Source: Mycobacterium lentiflavum | Lineage (GTDB): Bacteria > Actinomycetota > Actinomycetes > Mycobacteriales > Mycobacteriaceae | Length of the DNA stretch: 64,000 nt | Direction: 5' to 3' | Assembly (NCBI RefSeq): GCF_022374895.2 | Contig: NZ_CP092423.2 | Coordinates: 3,286,001 to 3,350,000 of the forward strand | In this document: positions 17,527 to 26,248 of the stretch, one piece after another | Numbering within the stretch: the stretch's first letter is position 1 | How the letters are laid out: each line of letters opens with the position of its first letter | The notes under the pieces: model-generated | Told to the model about the DNA's origin: nothing | Database searches by the model: none | What the model saw: the letters and a program-made list of their open reading frames with translations, nothing else | Made by a program: the position numbers and the translations under genes

Positions 17527-18707
17527 GAGGCTCAACCACGTTGCGCGCGTGGAGTTCTCGCGGCCGCCACCGCGCGTGGCAGGGGCTGGCCCTGCTCGCG
17601 ACCGCAGTGACGCTGACGTCGTGCTCGAAGTGGCACGGAATCGCGAACATCCCAATGCCCGGGGGCCCGGGGAGCGGGCCCGGCTCCTACACCATCTACG
17701 TCCAGATGCCCGACACGCTGGCGCTGAACGACAACAGCCGGGTCCGGGTGGCCGACGTCTTTGTCGGCACGGTGCGCGCGATCGAGCTGAAAAACTGGGT
17801 CGCCACGCTCACGCTGCGGCTGGACAAGAACGTCAAGTTGCCCAAGAACGCCACCGCCAAGATCGGGCAGACAAGCCTCCTGGGCTCCCAACATATTGAG
17901 CTGACCTCCCCGCCCAACCCGTCCGCAGAGCCGCTTAGGGACGGCGACACCATCCCGCTGATGAATTCGTTCGCCTACCCCACGACCGAGCAGACACTGG
18001 CCAGTCTGGCGTTGATCTTGCGCGGCGGGGGTATCCCGAACCTCGAAGTGCTGCAGAACGAGGTCTACAACATCCTCAACGGGCGGGCCGAGCAGATCCA
18101 CTCCTTCCTGGGCAAGCTCGACACCTTCACTGCCCGACTCGACGAGCAACGCGAGGACATCACTCGAGCGATCGATTCCACCGATAGGTTGTTGGCGTAC
18201 GTGAGCTCGCGCTCGGATGTCTTGGATCGGGTTCTCACCGAGTTCCCGCCGCTGCTAAAGCATTTCGCCGACAAGCAGAAGCTTTTGGTCGACGCGGTCG
18301 ATGCGACAGGACGGCTCAGCGCAGTCGCCGACCAATATCTTTCCGGCTCGCGAAGCGACCTGCATTCCGACCTGCTGTCCCTGCAATGCCCGTTGCGTGA
18401 ACTCGGCCGAGCCTCGCCGTATCTGATCCGCGCCCTCAAGCTGATCCTCGTCCGGCCGTTCGACGTCGACGCCGTGCCGAAGTCGTTCCGCGGCGACTAC
18501 TTCAACCTTTCGCTGACGCTCGACCTGACCCTCAGCTCTGTCGACAACGCAATCCTCACCGGGACCGGTTTCTCCGGAGGGCTGCGCGCGCTCGAGCAGT
18601 CGTGGGGCCGTGACCCCGAAACGATGATCCCCGACGTCCGATACACGCCGAACCCCAACGATGCCCCGGGCGGTCCGCTCGTCGAAAGGGCGGATAGGCA
18701 ATGTTGA
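17523..18707 (+). CDS. mceE: Mce family lipoprotein MceE
   Basis: A 394-residue MceE. It is the lipoprotein of the complex: the signal sequence LALLATAVTLTSC ends in the lipobox LTSC. The MCE domain carries LALNDNSRVRVADVFVGTVR and TSLLGSQHIELTSP. The helical region follows and the protein lacks a Pro-rich tail. The start GTG at 17523 overlaps the mceD stop (GTGA). The lipid anchor would hold the MceA-F assembly to the membrane. Confidence 0.92.
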   Translation: MRGSTTLRAWSSRGRHRAWQGLALLATAVTLTSCSKWHGIANIPMPGGPGSGPGSYTIYVQMPDTLALNDNSRVRVADVFVGTVRAIELKNWVATLTLRLDKNVKLPKNATAKIGQTSLLGSQHIELTSPPNPSAEPLRDGDTIPLMNSFAYPTTEQTLASLALILRGGGIPNLEVLQNEVYNILNGRAEQIHSFLGKLDTFTARLDEQREDITRAIDSTDRLLAYVSSRSDVLDRVLTEFPPLLKHFADKQKLLVDAVDATGRLSAVADQYLSGSRSDLHSDLLSLQCPLRELGRASPYLIRALKLILVRPFDVDAVPKSFRGDYFNLSLTLDLTLSSVDNAILTGTGFSGGLRALEQSWGRDPETMIPDVRYTPNPNDAPGGPLVERADRQC

Positions 18708-20251
18708 CGCGCTTCATCTGGCGCCAGCTGATCATCTTCACCATCCTCAGCGTGATCACGGCGATTGCCTTGGGGTGGTACTACTTGCAAATTCCCACCG
18801 CAGCCGGGATTGGTCGGTACACGCTGAAGGCGGACCTGCCCGCATCGGGCGGTCTGTACAAAACCGCCAACGTGACTTATCGCGGTGAAACGATCGGCAC
18901 GGTGACCGCGGTCGAACCGACCGAGACGGGCGCGCGAGTGACCATGAGTATCGCCGACAGCTACAAGATCCCGACCGACGCGTCGGCCAACGTGCATTCG
19001 GTGTCCGCGGTCGGTGAGCAGTATCTGGATCTGGTGTCAGCAGGCAACCCGGGCACGTACTTCGCGCCGGGACAGACCGTTACCAAGGGCAGCGTGCCCA
19101 CGGAGATCGGGCCGGCACTGGACGCGGCCAACCGCGGGCTCGCCGCCCTGCCCAAGGAGAAGATCGCCTCCCTGCTTGACGAAACAGCGCAAGCCGTAGG
19201 AGGTTTGGGCCCCGCGCTGCAACGCCTGGTCGATGCGACGCAGGCAATCGCCGGCGACTTCAAGACCAACATCGGCGACGTCGACGACGTGATCCGAAAC
19301 TCCGGGCCGATCATCGACAGCCAGGTCGATTCCGGTGATTCAATCCAACGCTGGTCGCACAATTTGGACCTCCTGGCCGGCCAGAGCGCGGAAAACGACC
19401 AGCAGGTGCAAAGCATTTTGACCCACGCCGCGCCGACCGCCGATCAGATCGATGCGGTGTTCAACGACGTCCGGGAGTCGCTGCCGCAGACACTGGCGAA
19501 TCTCGAGATCGTGTTGGACATGCTCAAGCGCTACCACAAAGGCGTCGAGCAACTGCTGGTGGCATATCCGCAGGGCGCAGCGGAAGGCCAGACGGTGACG
19601 ACGCCTTTCCCGGGCTACGCTGCGCTGGGCACCTCGCTGACGATCAACCAACCCCCGCCGTGCCTGACCGGCTTCTTGCCGGCATCGCAGTGGCGGTCTC
19701 CGGCGGATACCAGCCTGGCGCCGATGCCGTCCGGGACGTATTGCAAGATCCCGCAGGACGCTGCGGCCAACGCCGTGCGCGGTGCGCGCAACCTCCCGTG
19801 TGTCGACGTCCCCGGCAAGCGCGCCGCCACCCCGCGGGAGTGCCGCGACCCCAAGCCCTACGTTCCGTCGGGCACCAACCCCTGGTACGGCGACCCGAAC
19901 CAAATCCTGACCTGCCCGGCGCCCGCGGCGCGCTGCGACCAGCCGGTGAAACCCGGCCAGGTAATGCCCGCACCGTCGATCGACAACGGCCTCAACCCGG
20001 CGCCTTCCGACCGGGTAGCGGGAACACCGCCGCCGATCAGCGATGTCCTGCAGCGGCCGGGGTCGGGGACGGTGCAATGCAATGGGCAACAGCCGAATCC
20101 CTGCGTCTACGCTCCCAGCGCCCCTCCCCCGGCCGTCTACAGTCCACAAAGCGGTGAACTGGTGGGGCCCGACGGTGTCAAGTACTCCGTCCAAAATTCG
20201 ACCAAAACGGGCGACGACGGGTGGAAGGACATGCTGGCACCACCCGGCTGA
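18701..20251 (+). CDS. mceF: Mce family protein MceF
   Basis: A 516-residue MceF and the last gene of the operon. The N-terminal anchor is LIIFTILSVITAIALGWYYL; the MCE domain has LYKTANVTYRGETIGTV and SAVGEQYLDLVS. The helical middle and a Cys- and Pro-rich tail (GTYCKIPQDAAANAVRGARN) match family members. It overlaps mceE by 7 bases. No mam (mce-associated membrane) genes follow, unlike mce1, mce3 and mce4 of M. tuberculosis. Confidence 0.92.
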   Translation: MLTRFIWRQLIIFTILSVITAIALGWYYLQIPTAAGIGRYTLKADLPASGGLYKTANVTYRGETIGTVTAVEPTETGARVTMSIADSYKIPTDASANVHSVSAVGEQYLDLVSAGNPGTYFAPGQTVTKGSVPTEIGPALDAANRGLAALPKEKIASLLDETAQAVGGLGPALQRLVDATQAIAGDFKTNIGDVDDVIRNSGPIIDSQVDSGDSIQRWSHNLDLLAGQSAENDQQVQSILTHAAPTADQIDAVFNDVRESLPQTLANLEIVLDMLKRYHKGVEQLLVAYPQGAAEGQTVTTPFPGYAALGTSLTINQPPPCLTGFLPASQWRSPADTSLAPMPSGTYCKIPQDAAANAVRGARNLPCVDVPGKRAATPRECRDPKPYVPSGTNPWYGDPNQILTCPAPAARCDQPVKPGQVMPAPSIDNGLNPAPSDRVAGTPPPISDVLQRPGSGTVQCNGQQPNPCVYAPSAPPPAVYSPQSGELVGPDGVKYSVQNSTKTGDDGWKDMLAPPG

Positions 20252-20392
20252 ATCCAGGTCGTCACCTTGTTACATGCATTCAATCATCCTCACTGGCAAC
20301 GCTTTTCGCCCAAATCCCGCACCCCGTTCGGCGGCGCGCCACTGGTCAGCACGCGAAGCGCGTCGTACGAATTCTTCACTAACCTCGGAACG

Positions 20393-20423
20393 TTGACACT
20401 GACCGCACGTACAGTCATATACT
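20393..20423 (+). promoter_or_regulatory. SigA-like promoter before the triple Phd-like gene
   Basis: TTGACA at 20393-20398 and TATACT at 20418-20423 are close to consensus, with a 19-base spacer, which is longer than ideal. The elements lie 83 bases before the ATG at 20506. The rest of the 20252-20505 gap holds no gene that I can support. Confidence 0.5.
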
Positions 20424-20505
20424 TGATACGACCGCGCGAAACGGCCGGAAACGCTCCGAGTGCGCGGTGCAACCGCGGCCGCTGACTTGCAGAGATCGGA
20501 GCGCA

Positions 20506-21009
20506 ATGCCGGAAGTGATTGGCCTGGGCCAACTCCGGAGTAACACGTGTGGGTATCTCGAGCGGGTTACCGCCGGGGAGACGATCGATGTCGTCCGGCG
20601 CGGCAAGTTGGTGGCACGGATCGTGTCGGTCGGCGACTGGAGAGTGGCTCCGATTCCAGCGGGATCTGTCAAACCCGTTGCACCGGACACCGGTGGATGG
20701 GTCGGGCTTGACGAACTGCGAACGCGGGCCGGGCGGTGCTTCGATCGGGTTGCGGCTGGGGAGACGATTTATGTTGTCCGTGGCGGCCGGTTGCTGGCGC
20801 GGATCGTGTCGGCCGATGACTCGGGGATAACGGCGATCCCGGCGGACGGTGGTCGGCAAATCGAGCTTGACGAATTGCGAAAGCGCGCGGGGCGTTACTT
20901 CGACAGGGTTGCGGCAGGGCAGACGATTGAGGTCATCCGTGGCGGCGAGCTGGTTGCTCGCATTGTGTCAGCCCAGGAACGACGGCCCTTATCAGTGTCT
21001 TCAGCGTGA
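20506..21009 (+). CDS. Triple tandem Phd/YefM antitoxin-like protein
   Basis: A 167-residue protein with three copies of a Phd/YefM-type unit at about residues 4-42, 65-103 and 119-157. Each reads 'L.eLR...g..ldRVaAGeTi.VvRgG.LvARIVS'; compare VTAGETIDVVRRGKLVARIV, VAAGETIYVVRGGRLLARIV and VAAGQTIEVIRGGELVARIV. Phd proteins normally hold one such DNA-binding fold plus a toxin-binding tail; here only the folded part is repeated and no toxin gene is adjacent. The ATG at 20506 has CGGAG upstream. The next gene is pfkB, 162 bases later, behind a DosR box. Confidence 0.8.
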   Translation: MPEVIGLGQLRSNTCGYLERVTAGETIDVVRRGKLVARIVSVGDWRVAPIPAGSVKPVAPDTGGWVGLDELRTRAGRCFDRVAAGETIYVVRGGRLLARIVSADDSGITAIPADGGRQIELDELRKRAGRYFDRVAAGQTIEVIRGGELVARIVSAQERRPLSVSSA

Positions 21010-21085
21010 CGGCCGATGGCCCGACACCAGGAGACCCGGCATCCGGACCGTCGCTGAATTCAGCGCCGACGAACGGCCCCCGGAC

Positions 21086-21103
21086 GCGGGACTTCCGTCC
21101 CTA
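21086..21103 (+). promoter_or_regulatory. DosR (DevR) box before pfkB-otsB1
   Basis: gcGGGACTTCCGTCCCta has perfect GGGAC/GTCCC arms and matches 12 of 14 core positions of the DosR palindrome GGGACTTTAGTCCC. It lies about 70 bases before the chosen pfkB start. pfkB (Rv2029c) is a DosR target in M. tuberculosis. This is the best box in the window. Confidence 0.75.
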
Positions 21104-21171
21104 TTGCCGGCGTCGGTGAACTGGTCGGATTCGGGGTGCAGCTCGACTACTCCTCCGACAAGGCAGAACTC

Positions 21172-22179
21172 ATGGCAATGAAGGCACCGGCGAAGTCGGG
21201 AACCAGAATTGTTACCCTGACCATGAATCCGGCACTCGACATCACCACGGACACCGATCGGGTCATCCCCACCGACAAAATGCGCTGCGGGCTGCCCCGC
21301 TACGATCCTGGCGGCGGCGGAATCAACGTCGCGAGAATCGCCCACGTGCTCGGCGAGTCGGTATTGGCCGTCTTTCCAGCGGGCGGCCATGCCGGCGACA
21401 AGGTGACTGATCTTGTCGCTGCCTCCGGGGTTCCGGTACGGCGGATCAACGTGGCTAATTCCACCAGGGAAAGCTTCACCGTGGACGAGCGCACCACCGG
21501 AAAGCAGTACCGATTCGTGCTCCCAGGCCCGCGGCTCACCGATGTCGAGTTGACCGAGTGCCTCGACACGCTTAGCGCCGCAGCAGGATCCGCGGACTTC
21601 GTAGTGGCGAGCGGCAGCCTGCCGCCCGGAGCGCCTGCCGACTTCTATCAGCGGGTCGCCGACATCTGTCGCGAGCGCGATGCACCGCTGATTCTCGACA
21701 CGTCAGGGGCCGGACTGCGACATGTCTCTTCCGGCGTCTATCTGCTCAAGCCGAGCGTGCGAGAACTACGCGAATGTGTCGGACGAGAACTCATCAGCGA
21801 GTCAGAGCAGCTGGCCGCGGCACACGAACTCATCGACCGCGGCTGCGCCCAATTCGTCGTCGTGTCACTCGGGTCCGAGGGCGCTCTGCTCGCCACACCG
21901 CTTGGAAGCCAACGTTATTCAGCTGTAGAGGTGCCTTCCGGCAGCGGTGTGGGCGCCGGAGACGCCATGACCGCCGGGATCACCGTCGGCCTTAAGCGCG
22001 GCTGGCAACTCGACAAGGCGGTGCGACTGGGCATCGCTGCCGGCGGTGCCATGCTGCTGACGCCTGGCACCGCGCAGTGCCTCCGCGAAGATGTCGAGCG
22101 GCTCTTCGAGATGGTCGCCGACCCCATAGATATCGACCGTGCCCGATGGTTGTCCGCTCGAGTAAAGACATCGCGATGA
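21172..22179 (+). CDS. pfkB: PfkB-type 6-phosphofructokinase
   Basis: A 335-residue ribokinase-family kinase, strongly similar from memory to M. tuberculosis PfkB (Rv2029c). It phosphorylates fructose-6-phosphate with ATP. Motifs are TLTMNPALDITT, YDPGGGGINVARIAHVLGE (sugar binding, about residues 45-63) and SGVGAGDAMTAG with catalytic D264. NSTRESFTVDERTTGKQYRF is a PfkB signature. ATGs at 21172 and 21178 and a GTG at 21136 are possible starts; the first ATG is chosen because the extension is not conserved. otsB1 starts at its stop codon (ATGA), so the two are one operon. Confidence 0.9.
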   Translation: MAMKAPAKSGTRIVTLTMNPALDITTDTDRVIPTDKMRCGLPRYDPGGGGINVARIAHVLGESVLAVFPAGGHAGDKVTDLVAASGVPVRRINVANSTRESFTVDERTTGKQYRFVLPGPRLTDVELTECLDTLSAAAGSADFVVASGSLPPGAPADFYQRVADICRERDAPLILDTSGAGLRHVSSGVYLLKPSVRELRECVGRELISESEQLAAAHELIDRGCAQFVVVSLGSEGALLATPLGSQRYSAVEVPSGSGVGAGDAMTAGITVGLKRGWQLDKAVRLGIAAGGAMLLTPGTAQCLREDVERLFEMVADPIDIDRARWLSARVKTSR

Positions 22180-25100
22180 CGGCGTTGGTCACCGTGGACC
22201 CGCGCTACCACGACGCCGTGATTTTCAACCTCGACGCTTTGTTGACCGACGTTGACGGTGTTCGGCTGTTCGAGTCGACGATCAATCTGGTCCAAAGACT
22301 GCTCGAGGTCGGGATCGCCACCGCTGTCTATTCGTTGCGCACAGACGCTCAACAGCTCCTAAAGTGCGCCGGAATTGATGGCCTTTTCGGTGTCAGTGTC
22401 GATGGCATCCCTACCGCATTCCTTGCGGAAGCCGTTGGCCGACTCGGCGTGCGCCCGCAACGGTCTGTCGTCGTTGACGACGCCGGTTCCGGGATATCGG
22501 CGGCTCAGGACGGCGGTTTTGCGCTTACCATCGGTGTCGACCGCTCCGGGGATCCCGACCGACTATTGGGGCGCGGGGCCGACGTCGTGGTCGCGGATCT
22601 GAAGGACGTCGCTGTCCGCGCAGGCGACAAGCGGATCTCGAAGCTCCCCAGTGCGGTGGAGTCATACGGTCAGATCATCGGCGTTCTCGGCGCGCGAGAA
22701 CCGGTGTTGTTTGCCGACTACGACGGAACCTTGTCCCCCATCGTTGCAGACCCCGATTCCGCCACCCTCGTCGAAGGAGCGGCGAAGGCGCTGGAAAGCT
22801 TGGCGTCGCAATGCCCCGTCGCCATCCTGAGCGGCCGCGACCTCGCCGATATCCGCGCTCGGATACCCATACCTGGTATCTGGTATGCCGGCAGCCACGG
22901 CTTTGAGCTGACCGGGCCGGACGGCACATACCACTGCAACGAAGCGGCCGCAGCCGCCGTCGATGTCTTGGAGCGTGCGGCCGCCGAGTTAGGCAAGAGC
23001 CTGGCTGAAATTCCCGGAGTACGCGTGGAACACAAGCGCTTCGCCGTCGCGGTTCACTACCGCGAGGTCGCAGCGGAGCACATCGGCAGGATCGTCTCTG
23101 CCACACACAAGCTCGGACAGCGAGATGGCTTACGCGTGACCAACGGACGGATGCTGGTCGAGCTGCGGCCGGACATCGCCTGGAACAAAGGGACCACGCT
23201 GGCCTGGATTCGCGATCGCATCGACGCGACCGGGTCCCTGCTGCCGATCTACATCGGCGACGACCTCACCGACGAAGACGCTTTCGACGCAATCCAATTC
23301 GACGGCATCGGCATCGTGGTGCGGCACGACGAGGATGGCGATCGAAAGACGGCGGCCCGATTCGCTCTGCGGAGTCCCGATGAGGTGCGGGAGTTCATTC
23401 AGCGCGGGTCGAATTGGCTGGCGATCAAACATCAGAAGTCTTCCAAAGCATGGGATTTCACCTATGACGGCTACGACCCGCAGAGCGAGAAGCTTCGTGA
23501 GTCGCTATGCACGGTGGGAAATGGCTACTTCGCCACCCGCGGCGCAGCGCCCGAATCGAAGGCCGACCAGGTGCACTATCCGGGGACGTATGCCGCCGGT
23601 GTCTACAACCGTCTCGTCGACGATGTTTCGGGCGCTGAAATTGACAACGAGAGTCTGGTCAACCTGCCCAACTGGCATGCACTGACGTTCCGCGTAGACG
23701 GCGGCAGCTGGTTCGACATCGACAGGGTCAAGGTGCTGTCCTACCGGCAGACGCTCGACCTTCGCGGCGCGATACTGACCAGGGAGGTGCGCTTCTGTGA
23801 CGACGCGGGACGCACCAGTTCGCTGACCCAGCAACGATTCGCGGCGATGCACATGCCCCACGTCGGCGCTCTGCAGACGACGATCGTCGCCGAGGATTGG
23901 TCAGGGACCATCGAGATTCGCTCGACGCTGGACGGCGATGTCACAAACTCGCTGGTGGAGCGGTATCGCGATTTGGCCAACCGTCATCTTGGGTTGGTGG
24001 AAAAACGAGAGATCTCCGGCAATTCCGTACTGTTGTCAGTTCAGACGACCCAATCACGCATCCCCATTGCCATGGCGGCGCGCAGCGTGGTGTGGCGCGA
24101 CGGGACTCCCGTCCCGGCCACCTATCGCCTGGTCGACCAGGGAGCAGAAATCGGCCACGATATTGCCGTCGAACTGTCACTCGGTGAGACGGTGATGGTG
24201 GAGAAGACCGTAACCCTTTTCACCGGGCGAGACGCCGCGACGTCCGAACCTGCTGTCGATGCCGAGCGCTGGCTGAGCCGACTCGGCAGATTTGCCGAAT
24301 TGCGCGACGGGCATCTGAACGCCTGGATACATCTGTGGGAGCGCCTGTCAATCGAGTTTGAAGACTTCACCGACGAATCGCGCATCCTGCGGCTGCATCT
24401 CCTGCATCTGCTGCAGACGGTCTCCCCCAACAGTTGCGACCTCGATGTCGGGATACCGGCCCGCGGACTGCACGGCGAGGCATATCGCGGGCACATCTTC
24501 TGGGACGAGCTATTCATCTTTCCGGTACTCAACTTGCGGCTGCCGTTGATCACCCGGTCGCTGCTGGGATACCGCTACCGGCGCCTGCCGGAGGCGCGTC
24601 AGGCCGCCCGGGCGGCAGGCTACTCCGGTGCGATGTTCCCATGGCAATCCGGCAGCGACGGGCGCGAGGAAAGCCAACGCCTGCACCTCAATCCGCGCAG
24701 CGGCCGGTGGAACCCCGACGGGAGCGCTCGTGCGCACCACATCGGCATCGCCGTCGCCTACAGCGCGTGGAAGTTTTATCAGGTCACCGCAGACCTCGCC
24801 TACCTGATCGACTACGGCGCGGAGCTGCTGGCGGAGATCGCACGCTTCTGGGTGAGTAGGGCCGACTACGACGAGGAACGCGATCGCTACAGCATCCGAG
24901 GGGTCATCGGGCCCGATGAATTCCACTCGGGCTACCCCGATGCGCCTTACGACGGGATTGACAACAACGCGTACACCAACGTGATGGCGGTCTGGGTGAT
25001 CATGCGCGCCCTCGACGCACTGAAACTGCTACCGCTGCCGAACCGACTCGATCTGCTCGAGACAATCGGACTGAAGAATGCGGAACTGGCGCGTTGGGAC

Positions 25101-25829
25101 GAGGTCAGCCGAAAGATGTTCGTCCCGTTCCACGATGGCATCATCAGCCAGTTCGAGGGATACGGCGAGTTGGAGGAACTGGACTGGGACGGGTACCGGC
25201 AGCGGTATGGCAATATCCAACGCCTCGACCGCATCCTCGAGGCGGAAAACGACGACGTGAACCGGTACAAGGCGTCCAAGCAAGCCGATGTCCTCATGCT
25301 GCTTTACCTGATGTCCGCGACAGAGTTGTGTGAGCTCCTCGACCGGCTCGGCTATCACTTCATCCCCGACAAGGTCCCGGAAATGGTTGACTACTACCTG
25401 GCCCGCACGTCGCACGGATCGACGCTTAGCGGTGTCGTGCATACCTGGGTGCTCGCCCGGGCCAACCGCAGTCACGCCATGGAGTTTTTCCGACAGGCAC
25501 TGAAGTCCGACGTCTCAGATATCCAGGGCGGCACCACGTCTGAAGGCATCCATCTGGCGGCCATGGCCGGCAGCGTCGACCTCTTGCAGCGATGCTTCAC
25601 TGGGATGGAAACCCGGTCCGATCGCATCATCCTCTCGCCGTATTGGCCCGAAGAACTTGGCGTGCTGGCATTCCCGATCCGCTACCGCGGTCTGCACCTG
25701 CACCTGCGAGTCAGTGGAAAGGGCGTGATCATCAGTGTGGATCCACGCGACGCCGCCGGAGTCGAAGTGGAGTGCCGCGGTCGAGTAGTTCAACTGATGC
25801 CCGGGACCACCGTCCGATTTCCCGGTTGA
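22176..25829 (+). CDS. otsB1: OtsB1-like trehalose-6-phosphate phosphatase/GH65 fusion
   Basis: A 1217-residue three-part protein resembling M. tuberculosis Rv2006 (1327 aa). Residues 1-165 are a HAD-like domain whose nucleophile is changed (FNLDALLTD: N18 where Asp is expected) and whose cap is short. Residues 175-420 are the T6P phosphatase HAD, with FADYDGTLSPI (D181, D183), SGRDLADIRARI and GDDLTDEDAF (362-368). Residues 425-1217 are a GH65 phosphorylase/hydrolase with VIGPDEFHSGYP (general acid E915) and NNAYTNVMAVW. Likely chemistry is T6P to trehalose; the GH65 part may act on an alpha-glucoside. Translation is coupled to pfkB (ATGA). Confidence 0.9.
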   Translation: MTALVTVDPRYHDAVIFNLDALLTDVDGVRLFESTINLVQRLLEVGIATAVYSLRTDAQQLLKCAGIDGLFGVSVDGIPTAFLAEAVGRLGVRPQRSVVVDDAGSGISAAQDGGFALTIGVDRSGDPDRLLGRGADVVVADLKDVAVRAGDKRISKLPSAVESYGQIIGVLGAREPVLFADYDGTLSPIVADPDSATLVEGAAKALESLASQCPVAILSGRDLADIRARIPIPGIWYAGSHGFELTGPDGTYHCNEAAAAAVDVLERAAAELGKSLAEIPGVRVEHKRFAVAVHYREVAAEHIGRIVSATHKLGQRDGLRVTNGRMLVELRPDIAWNKGTTLAWIRDRIDATGSLLPIYIGDDLTDEDAFDAIQFDGIGIVVRHDEDGDRKTAARFALRSPDEVREFIQRGSNWLAIKHQKSSKAWDFTYDGYDPQSEKLRESLCTVGNGYFATRGAAPESKADQVHYPGTYAAGVYNRLVDDVSGAEIDNESLVNLPNWHALTFRVDGGSWFDIDRVKVLSYRQTLDLRGAILTREVRFCDDAGRTSSLTQQRFAAMHMPHVGALQTTIVAEDWSGTIEIRSTLDGDVTNSLVERYRDLANRHLGLVEKREISGNSVLLSVQTTQSRIPIAMAARSVVWRDGTPVPATYRLVDQGAEIGHDIAVELSLGETVMVEKTVTLFTGRDAATSEPAVDAERWLSRLGRFAELRDGHLNAWIHLWERLSIEFEDFTDESRILRLHLLHLLQTVSPNSCDLDVGIPARGLHGEAYRGHIFWDELFIFPVLNLRLPLITRSLLGYRYRRLPEARQAARAAGYSGAMFPWQSGSDGREESQRLHLNPRSGRWNPDGSARAHHIGIAVAYSAWKFYQVTADLAYLIDYGAELLAEIARFWVSRADYDEERDRYSIRGVIGPDEFHSGYPDAPYDGIDNNAYTNVMAVWVIMRALDALKLLPLPNRLDLLETIGLKNAELARWDEVSRKMFVPFHDGIISQFEGYGELEELDWDGYRQRYGNIQRLDRILEAENDDVNRYKASKQADVLMLLYLMSATELCELLDRLGYHFIPDKVPEMVDYYLARTSHGSTLSGVVHTWVLARANRSHAMEFFRQALKSDVSDIQGGTTSEGIHLAAMAGSVDLLQRCFTGMETRSDRIILSPYWPEELGVLAFPIRYRGLHLHLRVSGKGVIISVDPRDAAGVEVECRGRVVQLMPGTTVRFPG

Positions 25830-26248
25830 TCTTTGCCGCCGAGTGTTGCTTCTGGTCGATCGAGTTGGCAAGGGCATCCGAGGCCTCGCCGCGTAACGCA
25901 TTGCTCGTACACGGAATCGACGAAGCCAGCCGCGATCCCGGCATGCCGTCTCAGGCGCCGAGTCATCGGCAGCGAGCGCTGGCCATGGCGGGTCGTCTCC
26001 ACCAACGCCGTCAAGCCCTGGGTATCGCATCGGAGATCACCGTCCGACGGCCCAAGTTCGGTCCCGGGCCGGGTCGTTGATCCACCCGTTCGGGTGACCT
26101 TCGGCCCTGGCACCGCGCATGCGGCTGTGCGAGGTTGGCATTTGTGCCACTATCGCGTTCCTGCTCGGCCGAGCGATGCCGGACGAGTTCGACGCCGCGT
26201 GACGTGCGCGTCGCGCCAACTACTTGACGCGCTACGAGAGGACAGGTC
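25830..26248 (+). other. 419-base leader region before ppsA
   Basis: No protein-coding gene is credible here on either strand: the open frames show no family motif and are low in hydrophobic residues. It holds the promoter region for the ppsA-hox operon, including the DosR-like box at 26092-26110. GAGAGGACAGG just before 26249 is the ppsA ribosome site. Confidence 0.5.
26092..26110 (+). promoter_or_regulatory. Candidate DosR box before the ppsA-hox operon
   Basis: gggTGACCTTCGGCCCTgg matches the common DosR half-site form GGGACCTTCGGCCCT apart from the start of the left arm. It is 138 bases before the ppsA ATG. If real, it would place the hydrogenase under hypoxia control. Confidence 0.55.

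Noticed and set aside
16279..17655. 458-codon minus-strand open frame
   Set aside because: It lies wholly opposite mceD/mceE, is extremely Arg-rich and has no motif; high GC leaves long open frames on the non-coding strand.
26051..26067. Second DosR-like site (revcomp GGGACCGAACTTGGGCC)
   Set aside because: Arms are separated by 17 rather than 14 positions, so the half-sites do not fit a DosR dimer.
25790..26113. 107-codon minus-strand frame between otsB1 and ppsA
   Set aside because: It overlaps the end of otsB1 and the DosR-like box and has no family motif or ribosome site.
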